From DATAYF01 sp036272735 (GTDB lineage Bacteria > Chloroflexota > Ktedonobacteria > Ktedonobacterales > Ktedonobacteraceae): a stretch of 5,278 nucleotides of DNA. The position numbers and the translations under genes are program-made. Position 1 is the first letter of the stretch. The number at the start of each line of letters is the position of its first letter. Of this stretch, positions 1-5,278 are shown piece by piece. The notes beneath the pieces are model-generated. The model was not told the DNA's origin. It was given only the letters and a program-made list of their open reading frames with translations, and searched no databases. The stretch lies in NCBI GenBank assembly GCA_036272735.1, contig DATAYF010000629.1:1-5278 (forward strand), written 5' to 3'.

Positions 1-1602
1 GGGGGCCTGCTTCCCGTTGGTTTCACGCTGGACAAGGACAGAAAGCACCTCATACCCTATCCCCCGCATGCCGAAAAGGTAGCCTATCTATTCAAGCGGT
101 TTCGAGAGCTAGGAGGTGTCTTGTCTCAACTAGCTAAGGAAGTCTATCAGAGTCCTATTTTTCCTGATGTTCCAGGTAGTCCGCCACTACAACAACTCAA
201 GAGGGTACCCGGCGGGCATACATTTATTACCCGGCATGGTCTAAAATACCTCCTTTGTAACCCCGTATATGCCGGGCATGCCTGTTATAAGGGCCAAATT
301 ATCAAGAAGAATGCACACCCAGCGATAGTTGATGAGCAAGATTTTTTCCTTGCATTCAACCTCTTGAGTGATACAGACTTTGATGGTATGCCAATCGAGA
401 GACCTAAGCAAGCCGTACGATACCAGCAAAAGAACAGCCTGCCCAACACGGCGCTACTACGCGGGTTGCGGTTGGACGGTACACCGATGATAGCCACGGG
501 CGTGGGCGGGGTGTACGTTGGTGCTCAGAGCAACAAAAAACTATCCTATAAAATTATCAATTCTAGAGCACGTCTAGGGCCATCTTCAGAGTATGCGATA
601 GCTTCCCTGTATGTTGATGACCTGGACAAGGTTGTCTCTGATCGCGTGCTCTATTGGCTGGAACAATACAAGAAGCTGCATGATGGGTTAGCATCACCCC
701 TTATTGACGCGGTCGCTACCGTTGTACCCACGGGTGACCCACAAAACCCACACCAATTCATAACGGTAGTAAAGAGTCCCGCACAGTATGACTATGACCC
801 AGAGATTGGAATAATGGCCCGGAAGGTGGCGATAGAGACTGAAAGCATGCCACTTGAGCCTACTATCTACGAGCAGTTCCAGGGGATTGCAAAGGAGGGA
901 TCAATAAAGGTCACGAACATTGATAAGACCATAGCCGAATATCGACAAGGAATAGCCGATTTGGATAAAGATTATCGTATCAACTTTGGTATTGAAAGTG
1001 AGGAGTATTTGAGGAGAAACAGAATAAAGAAGAAAAAGCTTGAGAATAGTATTGAAGAGATTAAGAAAAAGCATGAGCAGGAAGAGAAAGCGCGGCAAGA
1101 ATTGGAAGAGGGTCGGGGTCTCTTGTGTGATGCTCCCGAACAGTGGCATAAGTGGGCCTTAGAGAAGAAGCAAAGGCTAATTAGGTTGGCTACTCAGTCG
1201 ATCACGCTTGATCAGATATCAGAAGGGTGGTTCTCTCTCAAGATTGAATGGTCCCCATATCTCGGCTTTAACTTCGTGGATACTGCCTATATTTGGCGCG
1301 AAAAAAGCGGCATGCGTTGGACAGAAGAAGAGAGCCAGGTTTTGAGAGACCACTACCCAACAGCGCTGCGTAGTTGGCTACAAGAGCGCCTTCCGTACAG
1401 GACATGGCCTAGTATTCGCGTGCAAGCCGGAGACCTGAACGTACATCGTCTGAGAATACCCACGGATATAAACCTACCGGACTATATGAGCATAAATGAC
1501 AGGCGAATACTAGATACCTATGGATTGCCCCTAGATGAGCCTGGAAAGCGGGTATGGTGGCATTGCGTAAGCAGCGCCAACGGGAACAACTCGTCAATGT
1601 GA
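1..1602 (+). CDS. Large serine recombinase, 5'-truncated by the window edge, with coiled coil and SANT/Myb-like C-terminus
   Basis: The frame is open from base 1 and ends at TGA 1600-1602, giving 533 visible residues; the TTG at 121 is an internal leucine codon, not the start. Residues 1-124 match the recombinase domain of large serine recombinases: it opens with GGLLPVGFTLDKD, continues with a PPHAEKVAYLFKRFRELGG helix, and has the LLCNPVYAGHACYKG and AHPAIVDEQDF motifs that follow. Residues about 150-190 (ALLRGLRLDGTPM onward) occupy the place of the zinc beta-ribbon, but no CxxC pair is present. Residues about 302-372 form a Lys/Glu/Arg-rich coiled coil, as in this family, where it controls synapsis. 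Residues 440-486 look like a trihelical SANT/Myb-type DNA-binding unit (WTEEE, LPYRTWPSI). By family knowledge such enzymes carry out site-specific integration and excision using an N-terminal catalytic serine, which is outside the window, so activity cannot be judged. The coiled-coil stretch is noticeably A-rich compared with its neighbours. It could be the integrase of a phage or integrative element, or a transposon resolvase-type transposase. Confidence 0.88.
   Translation, partial: GGLLPVGFTLDKDRKHLIPYPPHAEKVAYLFKRFRELGGVLSQLAKEVYQSPIFPDVPGSPPLQQLKRVPGGHTFITRHGLKYLLCNPVYAGHACYKGQIIKKNAHPAIVDEQDFFLAFNLLSDTDFDGMPIERPKQAVRYQQKNSLPNTALLRGLRLDGTPMIATGVGGVYVGAQSNKKLSYKIINSRARLGPSSEYAIASLYVDDLDKVVSDRVLYWLEQYKKLHDGLASPLIDAVATVVPTGDPQNPHQFITVVKSPAQYDYDPEIGIMARKVAIETESMPLEPTIYEQFQGIAKEGSIKVTNIDKTIAEYRQGIADLDKDYRINFGIESEEYLRRNRIKKKKLENSIEEIKKKHEQEEKARQELEEGRGLLCDAPEQWHKWALEKKQRLIRLATQSITLDQISEGWFSLKIEWSPYLGFNFVDTAYIWREKSGMRWTEEESQVLRDHYPTALRSWLQERLPYRTWPSIRVQAGDLNVHRLRIPTDINLPDYMSINDRRILDTYGLPLDEPGKRVWWHCVSSANGNNSSM
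1594..1602. other. Convergent 3' overlap of the recombinase and MFS genes
   Basis: The plus-strand recombinase stop (TGA, 1600-1602) lies beyond the minus-strand MFS stop (TGA read from 1596 to 1594), so the two genes share 9 bases tail to tail. No spacer and no hairpin with a T run separates them, so transcripts from either side would run into the other gene as antisense RNA unless terminated by Rho or further downstream. Confidence 0.9.
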
Positions 1603-3027
1603 TTTTGCCGATGAAGTGGCAACCGAGTTTTCGGTCGCTGCTGCATGCTCCTGATTTGGCAACTCCGAATGCGGATGGTTGCGCTCGTAGTAAATGCCCC
1701 ACAAGCCAAAGGCCAACGTCATCGCCGCCATGATAAGGAGCGTATTCGTGATGTTCAAACTGTCAGTTATAGCGCCCAGAATCAGGATCACAGGGATTGA
1801 GGCCGCGTTATAGAGCACCAGTTGTAAGGCTAATACGCGTCCCTTAATCCAGTCGGGCGTATAGGTCTGGATGGCTGTTTGGGCGGGCACATTGATGGCG
1901 TCAAGGGCAAAGCCCGCGATACACATGATGAACGCGATAGTGAGTAGCAAAAGCGGGTTGGTATTCCATCCGTGCGGTTGTAGCACCTGTGCTACCAATG
2001 CGCACAGTGGCAACGCCGCCATACAACCGGTCAGCACGAGCGCACCGGCGAAGATAGTTTTAGAACCACCAAAGCGCGAGATGACGCGTGGTATTAAGAC
2101 AGAACCAGCAACCAGGCCGATGCCAGCGGGTGCGAAAATGAAAGCCATCAATTTGGGCGAGAGAAACAATAGTTTGGTCACAATAGGCGTTGCCTCTTCA
2201 CCGATCACCAGGATAAGCACGCCTGCAAACGAGAGCTGAACGACGGCCAGGAACAGTGTTTTGGTCTGGCGTACAAATTTCCATCCCTGTTTTGTCTCAT
2301 CCCAAACGTTGCTCAGAGCATTAAGAATTTGCGTCGAAAGCGCATTATTCACCGCTTTTTCATAGTGGACTTCGCTTTTCACAAAGCTGGCTGAAGGAAT
2401 GGCGAAGACGAGAGCAGAGCAGACGAGGTACAGGATGGCAATAATTGCGTACAATTGGATCACGGCATCGATAGTAATACCGTAAATAGTGAATGTTGGG
2501 AGCAAAAATAGGGCGATTGGTGCAATCAGCACGAAACCCAGTGCCTGTGCCAGCATCAGAGTGGTGTTGAATAGCGACAGGGCGGGCGTTAATTCTTCTT
2601 CATCGACCAGCATCGGAATGGTCGAACCCTCGGCAGGCGTAAAAAATTGTCCGATGGTTGAAATGATGAAGGTTAGCAGGTAGATGATTGGTAGTAGCGT
2701 GCGCCGATCAAAAAACAGTGCCAGCACGAAGAAGATCGTTGCCAGAGCACGCAGACCATTGCTTGCCCAAAGCACCCTGCGTTTACTCATATGATCGACG
2801 ACAACGCCTGCCGGAGCACCAAAGAGCACGGCTGGAAGGCTAAAACAGATAATGGCAAGACCGATTTGTGTGGTGGAATTCCCGGAAACCAGGCTGATCA
2901 ATACAATAAGCGCTGCATTCGACGCGTTGAAGATGGTCTGGGAGATAACCTGGGCCAGCCAGAGCCGCAGAAAATTTCTCTTTTTGAGCAGCGTGAGAAA
3001 TCCTCCGCTTTGAGAGACCAGGTCCAT
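1594..3027 (-). CDS. Major facilitator superfamily exporter, MFS_3 (EntS-like) type
   Basis: This is a 477-residue inner-membrane transporter, the usual length for a 12-helix MFS protein. The ATG at 3027 is chosen because AAGGAG lies 10 bases upstream and the protein then starts in the typical way (short tail, then KKRNFLRLWLAQVISQ leading into helix 1). A longer frame to 3108 would add 27 Cys/Arg-rich residues with no ribosome binding site and is rejected. Residues 70-84 (GAPAGVVVDHMSKRR) are the loop 2-3 motif A. Residues 128-165 (FFTPAEGSTIPMLVDEEEL, then the LTPALSLFNT and AQALG segment) are characteristic of MFS_3 drug or siderophore exporters. A central cytoplasmic loop runs from about 212 to 257, and a second motif-A-like turn is at 314-323. 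The last 30 residues are a hydrophilic His/Asn/Ser-rich cytoplasmic tail. Substrate cannot be predicted; proton-driven efflux is the family norm. It follows the DUF951 gene on the same strand after 125 bases, so it may be separately transcribed. Confidence 0.88.
   Translation of the reverse strand: MDLVSQSGGFLTLLKKRNFLRLWLAQVISQTIFNASNAALIVLISLVSGNSTTQIGLAIICFSLPAVLFGAPAGVVVDHMSKRRVLWASNGLRALATIFFVLALFFDRRTLLPIIYLLTFIISTIGQFFTPAEGSTIPMLVDEEELTPALSLFNTTLMLAQALGFVLIAPIALFLLPTFTIYGITIDAVIQLYAIIAILYLVCSALVFAIPSASFVKSEVHYEKAVNNALSTQILNALSNVWDETKQGWKFVRQTKTLFLAVVQLSFAGVLILVIGEEATPIVTKLLFLSPKLMAFIFAPAGIGLVAGSVLIPRVISRFGGSKTIFAGALVLTGCMAALPLCALVAQVLQPHGWNTNPLLLLTIAFIMCIAGFALDAINVPAQTAIQTYTPDWIKGRVLALQLVLYNAASIPVILILGAITDSLNITNTLLIMAAMTLAFGLWGIYYERNHPHSELPNQEHAAATENSVATSSAKSH
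1605..1635. repeat. Two abutting small inverted repeats next to the recombinase stop
   Basis: TTGCC (1605-1609) pairs with GGCAA (1618-1622) across an 8-base loop, and ACCGA (1622-1626) pairs with TCGGT (1631-1635) across a 4-base loop. They begin 3 bases after the recombinase stop and lie in the last codons of the MFS gene. Neither is followed by a T run, so an intrinsic terminator is unlikely. Dyads at this spot could belong to an attachment site, but stems of 5 bp also arise by chance. Confidence 0.25.
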
Positions 3028-3152
3028 AGAATAGTATCTCCTTACGTTTCTGTAAAAACATTTGGCGAGGCATTCACAATGAATGTTCCTCTTTAATAAT
3101 AATGCCAACGAAAAAGATGTATGTTCATTAAAAAACTGTGCTTGAAGTAATA
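3028..3152 (-). other. AT-rich intergenic leader between the DUF951 and MFS genes, with a small hairpin
   Basis: The 125 bases between the DUF951 stop and the MFS start are richer in A and T than the surrounding genes. They hold a 6-bp hairpin, CATTCA (3071-3076) pairing with TGAATG (3080-3085) across a CAA loop, and the hexamer ATGTTC twice (3083-3088 and 3121-3126). A T6 run on the minus strand just after the DUF951 stop has no GC-rich stem before it, so I do not call a terminator. No convincing -35/-10 pair is visible, although a TTGGCA on the minus strand near 3104 could serve as a weak -35. The hairpin and repeats may bind a regulator of the exporter, but nothing proves it. Confidence 0.35.
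3038..3043 (-). promoter_or_regulatory. Ribosome binding site AAGGAG of the MFS gene
   Basis: On the minus strand AAGGAG is followed by 10 bases and then ATG at 3027. It is the strongest Shine-Dalgarno match in this leader and decides the start in favour of the 477-residue product over the 504-residue frame. Confidence 0.75.
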
Positions 3153-3389
3153 TTATTGCTCGTCAAAGGCTGCTGGCTCGTTTTCGCCTACTGATAGTAT
3201 ACGTGGTAACACTTGTTTTGTTCGACGCTCGACTTCGGAACGCGAGAGTAGGACACGGCGTCCGCATTTCTCGCAGCGCAGGCCGATGTCAGCACCAAGT
3301 CTTACCACTTCCCAATCGTAGTTCCCGCAGGGATGGCGTTTACGCAATCGTAAACGATCCCCTAGCGCAAAATGCATTGGCGGTTGCAT
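3153..3389 (-). CDS. DUF951 family small Cys-rich protein
   Basis: The 78-residue product matches the DUF951 family at its usual small size. It begins with a hydrophobic F-x-x-GD strand (HFALGDRLRLRK, residues 6-17), then the signature HPCG (19-22), then WEVVRLGADIGLRCEKCGRR (26-45) and a basic LLSRSEVERRTKQVL stretch. The Cys of HPCG plus the CEKC pair, with the nearby His, could form a metal site of the zinc-ribbon kind; this is inferred from residue pattern. The function of the family is not known. The basic surface and small beta-rich build would suit nucleic-acid or ribosome binding, which is a guess. The last 14 residues are acidic and probably disordered. The start at ATG 3389 is supported by GAAAGGT 9 bases upstream; a second ATG at 3377 is a weaker choice. 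It begins 5 bases after the nadD stop, so the two genes are almost certainly one transcript. Confidence 0.88.
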   Translation of the reverse strand: MQPPMHFALGDRLRLRKRHPCGNYDWEVVRLGADIGLRCEKCGRRVLLSRSEVERRTKQVLPRILSVGENEPAAFDEQ

Positions 3390-3394
3390 GACAG

Positions 3395-4066
3395 TCAGAC
3401 CTTTCGTTTGTGATTACCCACCTGGTACAATTCATGCCTCATAATGTACAGCTCAACCGCTTCGGGAACCTGATATTTGATGGGTCGGCCCTCAGCTATG
3501 CGGCGGCGCAGGTCGGTGGACGAAATGTCGAGTTGTGGTGCATCCACAACCAGCAAACGTTGTGTGATGCCCGGCAATTGAGTTTCTAATTCTTTATTAT
3601 ACTCTATCGTTTCTATATAGCGTGGACGATTTACAGCGACAAGATGGGTAAGTTGCGCGAGAATACCTTGTGGGTCGCGCCAGTGATGGAATTCCTGCAA
3701 ACTATCCCAGCCCAGGATAAACGAAAGCTCAATCGCTGACCCCCATTGTTCGCGTAGCATACGCAACGTATCTGCCAGGTATGAGGGACCAGGACGATCG
3801 AATTCGATCCGTGACAGGGTGAAATAAGGATTGCTGGCGATGGCGAGTTCGAGCATAGCCAGGCGATGCTGGGGGGCTGTATTGGTATGCCCATGTTTGT
3901 GAGGAGGCGAACCAGACGGAATAAAGATCATTTCGGCAAGCTTCAGCATGGCTCGCACCTCTTCGGCGACGACAAGATGACCATAATGGATGGGATCAAA
4001 AGTTCCACCGATGAGACCGATGCGCTGGATATGCCGGGCGTCTGTTGGCGGCGTGCGTTGCTCCAC
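3395..4066 (-). CDS. nadD: Nicotinate-nucleotide adenylyltransferase
   Basis: This cytoplasmic enzyme transfers AMP from ATP to nicotinate mononucleotide to give deamido-NAD, the penultimate step of NAD synthesis. The 223-residue length is slightly above the usual 190-215 because of a 15-residue polar N-terminal extension. The nucleotidyltransferase signature GGTFDPIHYGHL is at 20-31, with the HxGH-type HYGH motif at 28-31. PSGSPPHK is at 50-57, the RIEFDRPGPSYLADTL block at 86-101, the GxDS segment at 119-122 followed by W129, and the C-terminal ISSTDLRRRI, equivalent to the family ISxTxIR motif, at 181-190. Residue 120 is Trp where Ala or Gln is common. The start is GTG at 4066, the only sensible start codon before the signature, with AAGGA 10 bases upstream. 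A perfect -10 hexamer lies 38 bases before the start. The DUF951 gene follows after 5 bases. Confidence 0.95.
   Translation of the reverse strand: MEQRTPPTDARHIQRIGLIGGTFDPIHYGHLVVAEEVRAMLKLAEMIFIPSGSPPHKHGHTNTAPQHRLAMLELAIASNPYFTLSRIEFDRPGPSYLADTLRMLREQWGSAIELSFILGWDSLQEFHHWRDPQGILAQLTHLVAVNRPRYIETIEYNKELETQLPGITQRLLVVDAPQLDISSTDLRRRIAEGRPIKYQVPEAVELYIMRHELYQVGNHKRKV
3399..3405 (-). promoter_or_regulatory. Ribosome binding site of the DUF951 gene, inside the nadD 3' end
   Basis: GAAAGGT on the minus strand lies within the last codons of nadD and 9 bases before the DUF951 ATG. Ribosomes finishing nadD would pass over or expose this site, which suggests translational coupling of the two genes. 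Confidence 0.6.
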
Positions 4067-4076
4067 AGTTTCAAAT

Positions 4077-4081
4077 TCCTT
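4077..4081 (-). promoter_or_regulatory. Ribosome binding site AAGGA supporting the GTG start of nadD
   Basis: AAGGA on the minus strand is followed by 10 bases and then GTG at 4066. No ATG occurs in frame between it and the GGTFDP signature, so this site decides the start. Confidence 0.6.
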
Positions 4082-4104
4082 CGACGATAAAATTGGCTTC
4101 CCGT

Positions 4105-4133
4105 ATTATACTACATTGCCGAAGGCCAGGCAC
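4105..4133 (-). promoter_or_regulatory. Probable sigma-70-type promoter for nadD and the DUF951 gene
   Basis: The minus strand has a perfect TATAAT at 4110-4105. The -35 region at 17-base spacing (4133-4128) reads GTGCCT, a poor match to TTGACA, and there is no extended TG before the -10. The expected transcript start near 4098 would give a leader of about 30 bases before the nadD GTG, which fits the ribosome binding site. An activator or a weak constitutive promoter would both be consistent with the poor -35. Confidence 0.5.
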
Positions 4134-4137
4134 TTCC

Positions 4138-4154
4138 GCTCAGACTGACTGAGC
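4138..4154. repeat. Perfect inverted repeat between mscS and nadD
   Basis: GCTCAG (4138-4143) pairs with CTGAGC (4149-4154) across a 5-base loop ACTGA. It sits just upstream of the proposed -35 of nadD and 47 bases beyond the mscS stop. No T run follows on either strand, so it does not look like a standard intrinsic terminator. It could be an operator half-site pair for the nadD promoter or an inefficient terminator of mscS. The rest of the 135-base gap (4067-4201) shows nothing else I can name. Confidence 0.35.
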
Positions 4155-4201
4155 CACAGGCTAGACGCGCAGCGTTGTTGTTCGTCGGAATAAGAGGGAT
4201 A

Positions 4202-5278
4202 CTACGCGGCCCCAAGCGGTTCGTGGATGGCAAGGTCGGCCGTGGGCAACAGTTCGTGCAGCATATGCATCACGTCTGTAAGATCGATGACCTGTCCGCT
4301 GGCAACCCAGAAACGCACCGTCAATTGGATTTTCTCCCCCGCGTAGCCGGTAAAGAGCACCAACGGCTCAGGCTTCGGCATGATGTGCTCCTGCTCTTTG
4401 AGCGCGTTGACGATGCTGGCAATGGTGGCGTCTTTCGTGAAATCATCTTGCGGAAGCATGACAAGAATGGTGGAGCGCCTGTCGCCGTAGAATGTATTGT
4501 TGACGACCGCGCCGCTAAAGACCATCGAGTTCGGGATGGTGGCCTCTTCACCGGTGATCAGGCGAATTTTGGTGGCTCGTAGCTGCACATCCTCGACCTT
4601 CCCGGCGTAAACGACTGTCGGAGCCGTGGTAATGCTGATCTGGTCGCCGATATAAAATGGGCGCTCCAACAAAATATAGAAACCGGCCACCAGATCCTTC
4701 AAGATATCTTGAATCGAGAATGAGATGGCGACCGTGAGCACACTGAGCACCGTCACGGGCAGGTTGAGGGGAACCTGCCAGAGTGAGAGAACCCAGAAAC
4801 CGGCGATGGTCAACGTCAGGATGTAGAAGATGCGCCCGAATAGCGTGCGCATGTTGACATCGACGCGCTTGTCCCCCAGGCCACGAACCGTAAGGTTTTT
4901 GATGGTGCGGGCGACCCCGATAGCCAGAGCGAAGAGCAGCAAGCTCACGGCGAGTCTGTAGCCGAAAAGTCTGATCTCAGCGCCTGTGCCGAGCAGCAGA
5001 AGCACTAGAGAACGAAAGGTATCAGCACTCCAGATGGCGAGCACGCCGGAAGCTCCCACGATCAGTGGAATGAGCACGACGATTACGCCAAAGGTCTGCG
5101 TCACCCAGCTATCCAGCACAGTCTTTTGCAGACGGCGTACCAGGAGGCGACGTAGCCAAAGGCCCAGGCCCAGGGCAACCAGCATGATGAGTACGGTGAC
5201 GATGATGTTAAGCACCATAGTTACGGTCTGTGCATTCTGCGCAGCCTGCAATGCCTGTGCATTTTTCGCAGCCACGCC
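4202..5278 (-). CDS. MscS-family small-conductance mechanosensitive channel, possibly 5'-truncated by the window edge
   Basis: The protein opens a pore when membrane tension rises during hypo-osmotic shock. A GTG at 5275 gives 357 residues, but the frame is still open at the window edge, so the true start may lie outside; no ribosome binding site can be checked. Numbering from that GTG, hydrophobic segments lie at about 18-42, 62-84, 103-125, 146-166 and 170-190, more than the three of E. coli MscS, as in many longer family members. The pore helix and its exit are at 170-211 (DILKDLVAGFYILLERPF, then YIGDQIS), and the beta domain has GKVEDVQLRATKIRLITGE and IPNS at 225-250, all strong MscS signatures. 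The remainder (about 262-350) is the cytoplasmic alpha/beta vestibule domain. The pore helix is poor in the Gly residues that pack the E. coli pore. It is followed by nadD on the same strand after 135 bases, probably with its own promoter. Confidence 0.9.
   Translation of the reverse strand, partial: GVAAKNAQALQAAQNAQTVTMVLNIIVTVLIMLVALGLGLWLRRLLVRRLQKTVLDSWVTQTFGVIVVLIPLIVGASGVLAIWSADTFRSLVLLLLGTGAEIRLFGYRLAVSLLLFALAIGVARTIKNLTVRGLGDKRVDVNMRTLFGRIFYILTLTIAGFWVLSLWQVPLNLPVTVLSVLTVAISFSIQDILKDLVAGFYILLERPFYIGDQISITTAPTVVYAGKVEDVQLRATKIRLITGEEATIPNSMVFSGAVVNNTFYGDRRSTILVMLPQDDFTKDATIASIVNALKEQEHIMPKPEPLVLFTGYAGEKIQLTVRFWVASGQVIDLTDVMHMLHELLPTADLAIHEPLGAA

Noticed and set aside
121..123. TTG as the start of the recombinase gene
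   Set aside because: The frame is open to base 1 and the upstream residues are the conserved start of the recombinase domain, so this is an internal leucine.
1551..1733. Frameshifted alternative end of the recombinase, reading VALRKQRQREQLVNV in the third plus frame
   Set aside because: It looks helical and charged, but it would overlap the MFS gene by about 140 bases and no slippery sequence or homology supports a shift.
1871..2239. 122-residue plus-strand open frame opposite the MFS gene
   Set aside because: It is an antisense shadow with Ala/Pro/Thr-biased composition and no recognisable domain.
2791..3096. 101-residue plus-strand open frame opposite the MFS N-terminus and leader
   Set aside because: It is a shadow of the MFS gene, with no ribosome binding site and no recognisable domain.
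3028..3108. Upstream extension of the MFS frame by 27 residues
   Set aside because: The extension is Cys/Arg-rich, has no ribosome binding site and does not resemble an MFS N-terminus, while AAGGAG precedes the ATG at 3027.
3128..3134. T-rich run on the minus strand after the DUF951 stop as a terminator
   Set aside because: No GC-rich stem precedes it, so an intrinsic terminator cannot be supported.
3796..3809. Perfect 14-base palindrome GATCGAATTCGATC inside nadD
   Set aside because: It encodes the conserved RIEFDRP block of NadD, so codon constraint plus chance explains it; no promoter or second copy is near.
4175..4582. 135-residue plus-strand open frame opposite the mscS gene
   Set aside because: It is antisense to well-conserved MscS sequence, with Arg/His/Asp-biased composition and no recognisable domain.

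Overview
The window carries five protein-coding genes and almost no spare DNA. The two longest gene-free stretches are 125 and 135 bases. On the plus strand is the 3' part of a large serine recombinase, cut by the left edge. On the minus strand, read from right to left, are an MscS-type mechanosensitive channel (cut by the right edge), nadD, a small DUF951 protein and an MFS_3-type exporter. The host is most likely a Gram-positive-like or Chloroflexota bacterium, perhaps one of the Ktedonobacteria. This is an inference from DUF951, the mscS/nadD/DUF951 neighbourhood, the moderate GC content and the recombinase's SANT/Myb-like tail; no rRNA or other marker gene is present to confirm it.

Bases 1-1602 encode the recombinase. 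The visible part has the recombinase domain, a zinc-ribbon-like region that has lost its cysteines, a long charged coiled coil and a C-terminal trihelical SANT/Myb-like segment. The N-terminal catalytic serine domain lies to the left of the window. The gene points at the 3' end of the MFS gene, and the two reading frames overlap by 9 bases, each stop codon lying inside or at the edge of the other frame. This could be the border of an integrated element.

Bases 1594-3152 hold the MFS exporter (477 residues from the ATG at 3027, preceded by AAGGAG) and a 125-base AT-rich leader with a small hairpin. Bases 3153-4066 hold a tight pair, nadD then the DUF951 gene, with 5 bases between them and the second ribosome binding site inside the nadD 3' end, so they are probably co-transcribed and translationally coupled. 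A perfect TATAAT -10 element upstream of nadD (4105-4110) is the clearest promoter signal in the window. Bases 4202-5278 hold the MscS-like channel.

Functionally the minus-strand genes are housekeeping: NAD biosynthesis, osmotic safety valve, a conserved small Cys-rich protein and an exporter. The recombinase is the accessory part. I found no CRISPR array, RNA gene, toxin-antitoxin pair or recognisable defence system. The most distinctive feature is the recombinase architecture and its junction with the MFS gene.
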